A DNA stretch of 64,000 nt, from assembly GCF_010389155.1 (NCBI RefSeq), contig NC_057765.1, forward strand, positions 5,580,001-5,644,000. The letters run 5' to 3'. Below the pieces are notes generated by a model. It made no database searches and was not told the origin of the DNA. It saw nothing but the letters and a program-made list of their open reading frames with translations. Of the stretch, positions 35,023-46,070 are shown piece by piece. The first letter of the stretch is position 1, and the number at the start of each line of letters is the position of its first letter. Position numbers and translations under genes: made by a program. This DNA comes from Erigeron canadensis. Taxonomy: Eukaryota; Streptophyta; Magnoliopsida; Asterales; Asteraceae.

Positions 35023-35153
35023 AAGAGGTGATCCACGGGCGAATGCCTGAGATCAATATTTGACACAAAATGTTAGATAGGGCTTTAATTTAAGTGTGAG
35101 AATTTACTAAGAGTAGAATTATCGATTTAACCATATAGAATTTTTGTTTACCC
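35023..35153 (-). pseudogene. GLR fragment: first bases of the last exon plus adjoining intron
   Basis: AGAGGTGATCCACGGGCGAA at 35023 equals the start of the last GLR exon (minus-strand FARGSPL) and its acceptor. The following roughly 110 bp match GLR-B intron 4 (41414-41520) almost base for base, including ATCGATTTAACCATATAGAA. The match to copy A is clearly weaker, so the fragment came from B or a close relative. Confidence 0.8.
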
Positions 35154-35481
35154 TTATTCTTTTTTTTTTTAAATCCACCGTAGCAAGTTGATCAAACGAG
35201 TCTCGAATCATGAACGTATGAACGTATATTAATATGTACGTATGTATAACTATAGGATGTGAACGTGTGACGAATATATTACGCTTGTAGCTCAATCTTA
35301 ACTTGTCATAGCCGCTCAAGGTGAGTTTCGTAGCCCCTACATTTACTTTATTTGGTGTGAAAAGTGTACTCGTTGTTAAACGGTTGTCGGTTGATACAAC
35401 TTGTTGTGATATGAATTGAGACGTTAGATACCTAGTTGTTTGATTTTGATACGTGTTATGTGACGCTTACTTGTGACGTTT

Positions 35482-35668
35482 ATAGTTGTGATGTATGACA
35501 TATGATATACTATTATGTATTGACGTGATGGTGCATTGACGAATCCACACCCAGTATGATCATGGCCACTTTATTATGATGTTATACTTGTGACGTATAA
35601 CGTATATTATATATTATTATGTATTGACGTGACGGTGGATTGACGTATGAATCCACACCCGACATGAT
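35482..35668. repeat. Direct duplication of about 85 bp in the LTR-like block
   Basis: Two adjacent copies share ATTATGTATTGACGTGA, GTG(C/G)ATTGACG, GAATCCACACCC and ATGATCAT. Confidence 0.65.
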
Positions 35669-36229
35669 CATACTCGGGAAAGGGTCTTTGAGCCCATATT
35701 ATGACGTTTATTGTATTGTCTTGTATTGACGTGACGTGATTAGGTATTCTAATCCTCATCTATCGATGACGGTTGATATCCCGACACTTGATTTTCATTA
35801 CTCAAACCTACGAATTCACCAACTTTATGTTGACACATTTTAGTACACTTTTCAAGTGAACAGGTTAACCAAAGACGTGTTGGATGATTTGATTGCTTTG
35901 ATGCATGCTAGGTTTGGACTTGGACTATTCTTGGATCCGTGATTCATAGTTCCCGCTTATGGGTTATGCTTAGGATCATTTACCATCTTTTGAACTATTG
36001 TTTTGTAAACGTTTGATGGGCGTGCTCCTTATGCATTATTCTTGATCCGGTACTTGTATTTGAATGATTGTGTGGATTGTCGAATCCTTTTATGCATTTA
36101 GACTTGTCTCTACTTAATTTTCATGTCGTGTTGTGCTTAGTATGTAACCCTCGTGTTTCCGCCTTGACGGGGTGTTATAGATTCGTTCTTATTTTAAAAG
36201 TGTTCTCACCGGAGTTTTACCCTATATAT

Positions 36230-36585
36230 AGGGTGATCATCAAATGAGAACTAGATTAAAATAAGAACACTTAAAAACTGCATTTTGATGCATTAAGAGT
36301 CCATAAAACTAACATAGTGTACAACTAATTATCATTATTTAAGTGTTTAACAACACATTGGCATGTCAAAATCAAGAAAATCATGCTTTTTTTTTGTGCA
36401 TCAATTTTGGATGCATATTCTTCAAAATGATGCATCCAACAAAAAACTTGATTTTTTCGATTTTGACGGCTCAATGTGTTGTTAAACAATTAAGTAATAA
36501 TAATTAGTTCTGGATTATGTTAGTTTTATGGACTTTTAATGCATCAAAATGATGTTTTTAAGTGTTCTCACCGGAGTGTTACCCT
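36230..36585. mobile_element. Foldback element with about 125-bp inverted arms
   Basis: The left arm carries AACACTTAAAAAC, TTTTGATGCATTAA, GTCCATAAAACTAACATA and GTTTAACAACACATTG in order; the right arm carries the same in inverted order. The ends are AGGGTGATC and GTTACCCT. The flanks are TA-rich, so a target duplication cannot be called. A remnant of another copy's end (GTGTTCTCACCGGAG, 36200) lies immediately to the left. Confidence 0.75.
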
Positions 36586-36626
36586 ATATATATGCATTAT
36601 ATATATAGGAAAAGTGAGTAAGAGAT

Positions 36627-36776
36627 CACTACAAAAAATAGGCCTTCAGCGACTGAAAAATAGAGACTGTTTTTCCTGTTTTTTAGAGGCTGATACTTTC
36701 TACGACTAAGCTGTAGTAACTGAATAATCAACAACGACTGATTTTTCAGTCTTTGAAGGCCTGCTTTTTTGTAGTG
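36627..36776. mobile_element. CACTA-type MITE, about 150 bp
   Basis: The ends are CACTACAAAAAATAGGCCTTCA and, on the other strand, CACTACAAAAAAGCAGGCCT. Inner arms with TCAGTC/GACTGA motifs are also inverted. The flanks are GAT on the left and C-GAT on the right, so the 3-bp duplication is only approximate. Confidence 0.65.
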
Positions 36777-37751
36777 CGATTCTTACACACTAAAACACCC
36801 AATTTGGGTGAAAGACCCATCACATGCTAATTATTTAAATAAATAATTGGGCCCCAATGTTTTTTTATGTATTAAAAAAATAATATGTAAAGAGTTTTTC
36901 CACCCAAGGATGCGTAACAACCACAAATTGGTTTTTCAGCGACAAATTTGGGTTCACCCTCATTACTTATTTATACACTCAAATTTCAATTTTAGAAAAC
37001 TTATTCTCAAAAACTCATATTTCTACTCCAGAAAGTATTTTGCTTATATTATGATTTGAACCAAATGCCTTTAAATTTCAAGTCACTTTAAATACCAATC
37101 TATTAATGGTTGTTAAGATTGTCACTACTTACTATGGACTACGGAGTATATTAATTCACTACTTGTAGCCCAGCAACCATAAGCTCATTTCTTTATTTCG
37201 TTTCAATATTTTTGTTTGTTAAATTGTTATGCATGCCAGTTTGCCGCACATCACATAAAAAATAAAATTAAAAAAAAAAAAAAAAAAACCACACCTTTTG
37301 ATGATTTTTGTTTCCTTTTGGGCTTTTGGCTACACACCATAAGAACCCTTAATTTCATATTTTCATAGTGACCGGCCAAGAGTAGCAAATAAGGAAATCA
37401 CAGACTAACGTTATCGTATCTAACAGCAATACTTTTTTAACGAGAAAATCTGCATTAACTCTATCCTAAATTCAAAACCAACCATTTTCTTTAACTTAAA
37501 ATTAGGATTTAATCTTTGATTTAAAGATATGTTGGGGTTGAGGATTGAAAGAAGACAGTTCCATTACCCATTCATTATTCTTGCTTACTGGGTAATATCT
37601 TCTACTGTATTTACATTTTTCATCTTTATAAACATTATTTGTGACAACTATATTATTGTTGTTCTTAAGGATTGTGAGAAGCCGATTTATGGTTGCTTAG
37701 GTTTGTTTATTTTGTGTGAAGCATTAGGTTTATTTTAACTTAACTTTTTTA
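36777..37751. other. AT-rich spacer without a recognised gene
   Basis: Short open frames at 36847-37059 and 37529-37738 have no motif I recognise. A poly(A) run of about 18 bases lies near 37270-37287. Confidence 0.35.
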
Positions 37752-38234
37752 CTAGATTTTAGACCCGTAAACGAGTTTTACAATATTATCAATATAATCA
37801 TTAGCAATGGTTGTTAAGAACAATAAAAATAGTAGTTGATTCGTGAAATTTTTTAATGGTTTTGTGTGCTGTGATTTTATTTGTCGAGTTCGGTTTATAT
37901 AAAAAGAATATGTATCCTTAGTGTAGTCTAATTATAATTACTAATAACAACAATAATTACAATTAATAATACAAAATAAAATATTGATATAAAAATTATT
38001 TGTATTAACTTAAATGTTATAATCTCTCTAATTTTTAGCTATATTTTGTTATTAGATAGACATTATGCAATAAAATATTAATTATTTTTAGATTGGCTTA
38101 AAGTGTAAATTGGTGATGGAAAACAAAAGGTGTAAATTAATTTAGACATGTGTTGATTTAATTATTTTGGAGAAATTGAGGGTTGTGATTGGTCAATTGA
38201 GGTTAGGTCAGTTGCCTTTTAGTATTTATAGAGA
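37752..38234 (-). mobile_element. Non-autonomous Helitron, about 483 bp
   Basis: On the minus strand it begins TCTCTATAAATACTAAAAGG (38234 downward, preceded by A) and ends ACGGGTCTAAAATCTAG (37752, followed by T). The A|TC...CTAG|T borders fit Helitron insertion. The 3' hairpin is degenerate here. Related copies occur at 41532-42403, around 50510-51072 and, as a 5' fragment, at 52970-53140. Confidence 0.65.
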
Positions 38235-38500
38235 TTGAGATAGGTGTGGATCGACTATTATAATGGATTTATGTTATTTTAATTATAGAGCTCTCTAATC
38301 TAATATCTAATAGGAGGAAAAACTCCTAATAATCTGCCTAAAGGCGCGATAACATATTAGTAGAAATCTGTCCCATGTTTCCCGAACCTGAGTTTTCTAA
38401 ATCTAAATTGTCACAGAAAAACTTACTTAATATTAAGCATCAATATGTGGTAGGGTGATGGATTAGTTAATTTTAGTTGATTGATTGATGGATTATAATA

Positions 38501-38631
38501 GGGAAGTGATAAACGTACCACCGTTTTTGATTCATCTGCCACAATGTACAAGTTTTATAACTGATTGTATAAGTCAGTAATGCATACTAATGGTAAATAT
38601 ATTAAATTTTGTGGTACAAATATCAACTCCC
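38501..38631. mobile_element. MITE (GGGAAGTGATA family), copy 2
   Basis: The left end GGGAAGTGATAAACGTACCA and right end TGGTACAAATATCAACTCCC are inverted copies. Family, length and internal ACAATGTACAA motif agree with 21196-21326. Confidence 0.7.
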
Positions 38632-38678
38632 TTACACATAGTTTTTGACTTTTTAAGTCAATGTTTGGTTAGTCATTA

Positions 38679-40570
38679 TTAGGGTACTAGGAGTGGTTGG
38701 AAAGATTTTATCAACCCTCTTAAATCTAATCAATAATATCCATCCACCTCACTTTACCTTTTCAACCCTCTCACTCAACCCTTTCAACATTTTTTAGTGG
38801 CATTCCATAAAATGTTCAACCCTCCCAACTTTTTTTTTCTTTTTTAAATATATCAAATATATAACATTTTATTATTAAAACACAACATATTAATAATAAA
38901 AACACAATACTACATTTAAACAACTAAAAAAAAAACACTTCAACATACTAAAACATACTAAATTAAACTTTCAATCGGTGTTGGTTGAAAAGCCGGGTTA
39001 TCGAGGTATGCCAAATCTAGACCCGATACATGCTCTGTAAGATCATACCGGAGACGATGATAGACGTTTTCGTCATGCAACTCCAGTAAAACACTAGGAT
39101 CATACACTATCGGTGTCGGTTGGTCCATTATATGAACCGGTGAAATTGCCCTCCCGTCATCCTTAATGATCATGTTGTGCAATATACAACACGCTTCGAC
39201 GACTTTGCCAATCTTGTCTAAATCGTAAAAACGAATCGGACCCTCCAAAATCTTCCATTTTCCCTTAAGAACACCAAAAACACTTTCAATATCTTTTGTT
39301 GCCGCTTTTTGTACTCTCTTGAACTTCTTTTCTTTTGGATCGACAGGGTGTAGATAAGCTTTAACAAACGTAGACCACCTAGGATAAATCCCATCAGTTA
39401 GCAAATAGTCACGTTTGTAATAGCGACCGCGAACAATGAATGATGAGTTTGGAGTCGTCCCATTTCGAACCGTGTCATACAAAGGCGACTAATTACACAT
39501 TAATATTGTTATTTGACTCGGGAGGACCAAAAAACGAATGCCATATCCATTAATCTTGTGAAGCGACAGCCTCAATCATGATCGTATGGACTTTATGATC
39601 CCCACGTGTGTATTGCCCTTTCAAACTCCTTGGACAATACCTCCATTCGACATGCGTACAATCAAGACTACCAAGCATCCCGGGAAGATGATGTCGCGCT
39701 TCATGCGCCTGTTGGATCATAGCTATGTCATGGGACGTCGGCCTACGTAAAAACTCGCGCCCATATATATTAATGACCGCATCACAAAAGTTGATAAGAC
39801 ATTCGCGTGACGTGCGATCGGCCATACGTAAATACTCATCGAAGTTATCCGATGGTTCACCGGTCGAGAGTTGCTTGATTGCCGACGTGCATTTCTATAT
39901 CGGCGAGAAACCTTGTCTATTCCTTGCGTCCGTATGTTGTTGAAAATACGGGTATTGAGCTTCAATGTCACCAACAATCTTTAAAAACAACCGTTTACTC
40001 ATGCGATAACGATGACGAAAGAAGCGTTCGCCGAATTTTGGCGGTTCCGCGAAATAATCACGCATTAACTTTTCATGGGCTTTTTCTCGATGTCGCTCGA
40101 TGTATGCGCGGGTGTCATTAGAGGAACCCGAGCCTTCTAGCTCTTCCACCGCCGCTAACGCGTCTTTAAAATATAAAAACGAACTACCCGTTGATAAGTC
40201 GGGTAGCATAGGCGGGAGGATGATTTCGTTGGATGAAGATGAAGTAGACATTTTTATTATGTGAAAGTGTATGTGTTTTTGTTGAATATATTGTTGTTGT
40301 GTTTGAAATGGAAGAAGAATTGGTTAAATAAAGCTAAAAGGGGGAAAAAAAAATTTGTTTAATCAAAGCTTCAAACGGCTATATTGTTTGACCAAATACC
40401 CCACCCCAACGTTCCAATTTGCACGCTCCTTCCCATTTTCAATTTTATGAAGCCCGGTTTGTGAAACCTTCTTCCAGCCCTCCAGCCCAGCCCGCTAACA
40501 CATGGATTGGTGAAACCGGCGGTTTGGGCCCAAGCTGCTTCAACCCGTTCTCTCACTCCGTATGCCCTTA
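38679..40570 (-). mobile_element. PIF/Harbinger DNA transposon with TTA duplication
   Basis: The element 38682-40567 (1,886 bp) is flanked by TTA at 38679-38681 and 40568-40570. The ends are GGGTACTAGGAGTGG (left) and, on the other strand, GGGCATACGGAGTGAGAG (right), imperfect inverted repeats. TTA duplication, size and the transposase inside all fit PIF/Harbinger. Only the transposase is seen; no separate Myb-like second ORF is found, so it relied on another element or is a reduced form. Confidence 0.88.
38958..40251 (-). pseudogene. PIF/Harbinger transposase (DDE nuclease), inactivated
   Basis: Plant transposon-protein family nuclease of about 430 residues. In order: N-terminal SAHEKLM-like segment (AHEKLMRDYFAEPPKFGERF, HRYRMSKRLFLKIVGDI), first catalytic Asp in [19 protein letters not shown] where other family members have an Asp (NDINV), DGIYPRWSTFVKAY, and the Glu-bearing DIESVFGVLKGKWKIL. 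Breaks: TAG at 39897-39895 (fits CAG, giving [11 protein letters not shown]), TAA after AVASQD near 39557, and a small deletion near 39500 that moves the last 174 residues to another frame. The Asp-to-Asn change removes a catalytic residue as well. Start chosen at the MSTSSSS methionine (40251). Confidence 0.88.
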
Positions 40571-41119
40571 GGATCAACATTGTGGGTAGATGTACGTCAT
40601 TTGCAATTCCCTCATTGATTTGAACTTAAATTATTGATGAATTTGGCAATCGTTTACGAAAATAATGAATACGAAATTGAATGCTAATTGTGACTATGAT
40701 TTGTCAAACCCATGTTTTATTACCAATAGGAAGTGATATACTGATATTACTAAAAATGGAACCATCAAGTGTGTACTGTGTACACATTTCATTAAACTTA
40801 ATTACGATAATGCCACACAATTTCATTAAACTTAATTATGTAAATGCACTCGCTTCGTGATTAAGTTAACCAACATGAGTGACTCGTGAACTCCAATATG
40901 CGCGCATACATGTCATAATGATTGTAATCCAACCTTCATTTAAAAAAACAAAAAAGTCATTGAATCTAAAAAAAAGTCATGTACCTTTAAAATATCTAGC
41001 GTGTTGAAATGATATCTGTAATCTTTCAGAAAACAAATACCCGTTAGATGCTCTTGTATTAAGAACTTTGTGATCAACACAAAGGTTATAGATTACATGT
41101 TAATCATGAATTTACTTGG
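40571..41119. other. Spacer between Harbinger element and GLR-B
   Basis: No gene is recognised. It includes the region just downstream of the GLR-B stop codon, presumably with its 3' untranslated region. ATTTCATTAAACTTAATTA occurs twice (about 40786 and 40820). Confidence 0.4.
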
Positions 41120-44100
41120 TCACATTTTCGGCTTTTCTTCTTCATCATCTTGGTCATGGACTTTATTATCTTTTATACAAAGGGAAATTTCTGATGCAAT
41201 AATAGCAACTATCATCACAATCACCATAAATATATATAATCCGATAAAACTTTCAATATCAAGACTTTGTGGAAGAGCACGATTGGGTTGTGATTTATCA
41301 AGAGTGGATAATCCAAGATAAATTTTCTTCAAATCCAGCATAATTTTACTTTCAATGACATTAATAACAGCCTCAGAAAACTTCTGTAACAGAGGTGATC
41401 CACGGGCGAATGCCTAAGATCAATAGTTGACACAAAAAGTTAGCTAGGGCCTTAATTTAATTGTGAGAATTTATTAAGAGTGGAATTATCGATTTAACCA
41501 TATAGAATTTTTGTTTACCCTAAACCCAGTACTAGATTTTAGACCCGTGTCCAACATTGGACACGAGGCTTACAATATTATCAATATTTAAGTCATAAAA
41601 GTTTATAATTTAGAAAATATACGGTTCTAACTGTTATACTTTATGAGTTGTAGTACATTAATCACAGGCTCGTCACTGTCATTATTAGCTAAGACATATT
41701 AATGAAATTATTTGTTGAAGTCAATTCACAAGGCACATGGAATTGTTTATTTTTAATCACTTGTCCCTTGATAATTTGATAACAATTAAAATTGCTTTTA
41801 TATTCTGTGATAACAATAAAAAACACTTCAATAGAAAATAATAGTACAATTACTCTTAAAATATGAAAATATTTACATTAAATTTTATTTATTTTTATTC
41901 ATTAATTATATACTTACATGATAAAACATATTATTAGATATATATTGTTTATTATTATTCTATTGGATATATAGCGGTCATTATTCTATTGGATAAATAT
42001 TAGCTATTATTTTATTGGATATATATTAGTTATGATTATTTATTTATTATATTAAAATTATTGGGTAAAAAGTGTAAATTGGTGATGAAAAACCAAAAAG
42101 CGTAAATTAAAGTCAAAATTAAAAATAATATTCAAAATTTAAGAAATTTAGAGTTGTGATTGGTCGGATATATATCAGTCATTATTCTATTGGATAAATA
42201 TTAGCTATTATTTTATCGGATATATATTAGTTATGATTATTTATTTATTATATTAAAATTATTGGGTAAAAAGTATAAATTGGTGATGGAAAACAAAAAA
42301 ATGTAAATTAAAGTCAAAATTGAAAATAAAAGTCAACTTTAAAAATTGAGAGATATGATTGGTCGATAAGTTAACTGTGTTTTAGTATAATAAAATCCAT
42401 AGAATTTATACTGTGTTTGTTTTAAATCTCATTTGAGTTGATGGAAAAAAAAACTTAAAATATCTTAATTTACGTAAGGGTTGCTATCGTATATACAAAG
42501 ATATACAAAGTTAACACAGACACATCTAGACTATCATTACATCACTAACTTTTATGCACAAGTGGCATTAAAACTCTTTTTATACGTTAAAATGAAACTT
42601 GAGTCCGTTCAGTAACAAAAGAAATTCTATAATGGCTAAATCCATGGTTTTGAAAATTAGACCGAACTGCTATTCGACAGAACCGTGGATCGGAAACGGT
42701 TTGTTTTGATTAAATGAAAAATAATCTAAATTAAGGAGAAGCCAAGGTTCAAGTTAAATCCGGACAATTTCGAAAAGTCAAAAGTCGCATTTCTCAAAAT
42801 GAATATACTCGTATGATTTACTATTATTATATTATTGTTCAAGCCCAGCATATATATGTGACTTTTGTCTAAGCCTGGAATTCTCAATTTCAGTTTTTGC
42901 TTTTTGGCATAGTCTAGATTTGATACTCCGGGTATACTATGTTTACGACATAATCTCTTGACTAATACTATATATACGCGAGCTAAAAACACTTTGGATG
43001 TATATATGGTACATCCATAAAACTTCCATATGTTGAAATTGAAACTGATTAACATCAGTCCTCAAAGCACAAATGAATGAACAAGATATAAAGAAGAAAT
43101 ACGCGATGCTTATCGTGAGAAAGAGAGAAGAGAAGGGACTTACAAATGCGATTCCAGATTCCTGATTTATGGGTCCATGTTTCATGTAGTCAGATCCATA
43201 CTTGGAAAGGAAAAGATCAATATACGGGAGCACATCAAATACAGCATCGACACTACCATTGGATAGTGCATTTTGGAATTCTTCATAGCTGTTGAGTGTT
43301 CGTAGATTGCATCTAGAACAATGGTATTCCTCGATGATAAATTCTTTAATAAAGGATCCCTTTTGATATCCTACGTTTTGAAAGCTTGGAGGCAATTTGG
43401 GATGCAGTTGATCTAGTGTCAACCATGCGGATAGAGTAGCTGTAAAAATTTGGACTACTATGAATATCATACAAAGCCACATAACTAGAACCACTTTAGA
43501 GCATTTGTTAAGTATCTTTCCTGCAAAATGGATTCAAAAAATAACTTTCTTAGATACCATTTGCAATTTCTAGTATATAAAAAGGGGAACATTGGAAAGA
43601 TGCATGAACTATTAATGTATTAGCTTGATATGATCAATACCTTCATGGAAGAAAAACGTCGATATAGGAAACCACATGATCATGATGAGTTGCCTATAGA
43701 ACGGGCGAGCAAATTTAGGGTTCCCAGCCCGGTGTTCTAAAATGGCAAGTGTGATTCCAATCAAGATACATGCACAAATTAGTGATCTCCATAGTCTTTT
43801 GGTAAATAGTCTTAAGAAGGTCCACAAGGTTTGGTTCCATTCATGTGTTGCACGCACAAGCATATAAACTTCAGCGCTTAGATAAGGAGCGGTAAATGAT
43901 ACATATTGAGCTCTATTTCCCCGTATAGTGACATCACCTGCCACGGCCTCGCATTTCTACAAGATACAAAATGAACCATGACTTATTTGAGCTTACAAAG
44001 TTTAAGTTAGCAATTCTACAAATATGTTGGACTATAAAAATGAATTTGGTTGACTAAAATCAAAGAATTGTACCCGGTCTTCAATCTGCTTTAAAAGTTG

Positions 44101-44719
44101 ATCATAGGTACCATTCATCTGCCCCATCTCATTGATGAAGGGTTTAAAAATCGGTTGAATGTTGAAGGGTAATTTCTGTAACGCATGACAAAATACCGCT
44201 ATGGAGAATCCTCCTTCGACTTCATTTTGCTTGTTGACTTTAACAAACTCAGTGAATCCTGTCTTTTTTGGAACCCACACAACTAATGTTTTGCATGGAC
44301 TTTTCCCTTTCTTTGTAATTTTGTTCCAGTTTGGTCCTATAATGTCTTCATTCAACATGCAATTGTGTATCAAAACCGCCTAAAATCAGTACTGATCGAA
44401 TACAAAAATAAAGCAAATAAAGGAAACATGGTAAAGGATTGATTCTCGCATTATCAAGGTTAGTAAGTCACAGCTATAAATATATGTATGTATATATATA
44501 TGTAAGTTACTAAAACAGTTATTGACACTACTCAAAAAGTCTGCTGAAATGTAACACATATATACCTGCACACACATCTCTATGTCCGTTAACATTAACT
44601 ACTCGCTCCTGGACAGAGCGTCTTCCATGGCTGAATTTATGGCGGGCGGAGGCTTTCATCGACACACAAAGCAAGACTAAAAAGAGCAACAGAAAATTGA
44701 AACGACTTTGGTGCTGCAT
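41120..44719 (-). CDS. GLR: Glutamate receptor-like channel GLR copy B, five exons, no amino-terminal domain
   Basis: Exons on the minus strand: 44719-44566 (signal peptide FNFLLLFLVLLCVSMKASA then RRSVQERV), 44379-44074 (S1 of the ligand-binding domain: VVWVPKKTGFTEFVKV, GGFSIAVFCHALQKLPFNI, GTYDQLLKQIEDR), 43956-43641 (EAVAGDVTIRGNRAQYVSF, first helix, pore loop), 43520-43144 (third helix with FTATLSAWLTLDQL, S2 with VGYQKGSFIKEF and INQESGIAF) and 41413-41120 (AFARGSPLLQKFSEAVINV, last helix SFIGLYIFMVIVMIVAIIA, acidic tail, TGA). Exons 2-5 are open and in phase with GT-AG junctions. Exon 1 ends in phase 1 while exon 2 opens in phase 0, so the signal-peptide exon is one base out of frame as drawn; an unseen splice choice or a start within exon 2 (MLNEDIIGP) would be needed. 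It lacks the large amino-terminal domain of usual GLRs. It is the least damaged gene in the window; it may still be a pseudogene. Confidence 0.82.
41532..42403 (-). mobile_element. Helitron in GLR-B intron 4, with internal duplication
   Basis: The minus-strand 3' end has a near-perfect hairpin, CGTGTCCAA-TG-TTGGACACG (plus-strand 41546-41565), followed by GGTCTAAAATCTAG ending at 41532 and then T. The 5' end is probably TCTATGGATTTTATTATAC near 42403, though the base before it is T rather than A. The body contains a roughly 215-bp segment in two copies (about 41945-42165 and 42166-42370) sharing TTATTCTATTGGATAAATAT and TTGGTGATG(G)AAAA. Confidence 0.75.
42645..42850. repeat. Dispersed repeat, copy 2
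   Basis: It matches 12593-12710 and then 13082-13160, lacking the middle 350 bp of copy 1. It lies in GLR-B intron 4, in direct orientation relative to copy 1. Confidence 0.7.
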
Positions 44720-45000
44720 ATTTTTGGGTATCAGCAAACAGTAATGTCAGTATAGAGACTTAATTCAGCGGTATATATATAGTGGGAAATAGGTTGATTG
44801 GGTACAAGTGATTATATGGTTAGTTAGAGTCATATTGGAGATAAATATACTTATTAATATTCGACATTATTATTGCTTTGTTAATGTTTGCTTTGCTACC
44901 TTGTAAGTTAATAACTAATTTAGTCAAGGGAGACATCGACCGTTTCAAGTGAGATATTTCCTAGAAATCTCCTAAAGGTTAGCATACACATTAGACTAAA
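44720..45000 (-). promoter_or_regulatory. Upstream region of GLR-B
   Basis: A TATA-like run CTATATATATAC (minus strand, 44782-44771) lies about 50 bp before the ATG. Further up come the family blocks AATAGGTTGATTGGGTAC (44789) and TTTCAAGTGAGATATTTCC (about 44944-44962), shared with copy A and with the orphan site at 52.5-52.9 kb. The TATA run could also be a microsatellite. Confidence 0.5.
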
Positions 45001-45125
45001 GGGAGTGGGGCGAACCCACCCCTTAGTCACCCAATATATCACCTCTCACACTATCCTATTGAGACGCATCCAAAAAAATGAATTCGCCGGACGGATGTAT
45101 ATCGCCCAAGTCTCTCTATCAACTC

Positions 45126-45149
45126 CCTCTCTCTCTCTCTCTCTCTCTC
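45126..45149. repeat. (CT)n microsatellite
   Basis: About twelve CT units directly left of the CACTA element. Confidence 0.9.
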
Positions 45150-46070
45150 ACTTTATCAACCTCAACCAATCACCTAATACCATTCACTACAAGAAATCCG
45201 GTTTTTTGCGACGACCAGCTTTTCGTCGCAAAAACCCTGCTAAACGACAAAAAAAGTTTACTTTTTGACTTTCGTAGTCAAACTAATAGATTTTTCTTAA
45301 AAAGAATATTTTTTTATTTTTCTTAAAAAAATAATCATATTGCGACGAAATAATTGTTTTAGTGATTCCAATTATTACGACGAAATAGTTATATTTTAGA
45401 TTTTTCTTAAAAAATGTTTATTGCGACGAAAATATTTTGTCGCAATTTATTTTTCTAGACAATTTTGTACTTGTATTTTTCCCGCCGGGCCAAAAAAATT
45501 TTCCACCATGTTTTTTGCGACGAAATTGTTTATTGCGACGAAATAAAATTTTCCCCCATTGCAATTTAAATTTTTTAAACAATTTTTAATTTTTATTTTT
45601 CCTGCCAGCAATAAAATTTTCCCATCATCTTTTTTGCGACGAAATAAAGTTTCCCCTGTCACAGTTTAATTTTTTTAAACAAGTTTTTATTTTTATTTTT
45701 CCCGACAGCAATAAAATTTTCCCTCCATCCTTTTTGCGACAATATTTATTATTTTAGATTTTTCAAACTTCCCTCCTTGAATTTGACATTCCCTCCACAT
45801 ATTTTACCGTTATTTAAAATTATATATAATAATTAAAGTACTAATACTTATCTAATTAATTAATTATAACAAATAATTATTATAATTTAAATAATTAATA
45901 ATTTATTATAAAAAATAATCTAATATTTATGTAAGACCCAACTCAAGAGATTGTACTAACTGAAGACACCTCTATGTCAATAGTGAGAATTCTTTGCAAT
46001 ATAAACACTGAACTGGAGACGACCAGTTACAGTTAATGTATACCAAGTCCTTGGTTAGATTACTTAAATC

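Larger units (their letters stand above)
33609..36179 (+). repeat. LTR-like retroelement block, possibly a solo LTR
   Basis: The block begins TGTAACACTCG and ends GGGGTGTTA(TA), giving the short inverted ends usual for LTRs. It contains a pyrimidine-rich leader near 34255-34330, tandem repeats at 33714-34015 and a duplicated segment at 35482-35668. No gag or pol coding is present. The 5-bp flanks do not clearly agree, so the limits are provisional. A GLR fragment is embedded at 35023-35153. Confidence 0.4.

Noticed and set aside
37529..37738. 69-residue hydrophobic plus-strand frame, possible membrane peptide
   Set aside because: No start context, relative or splice structure; hydrophobicity follows from T-rich DNA.
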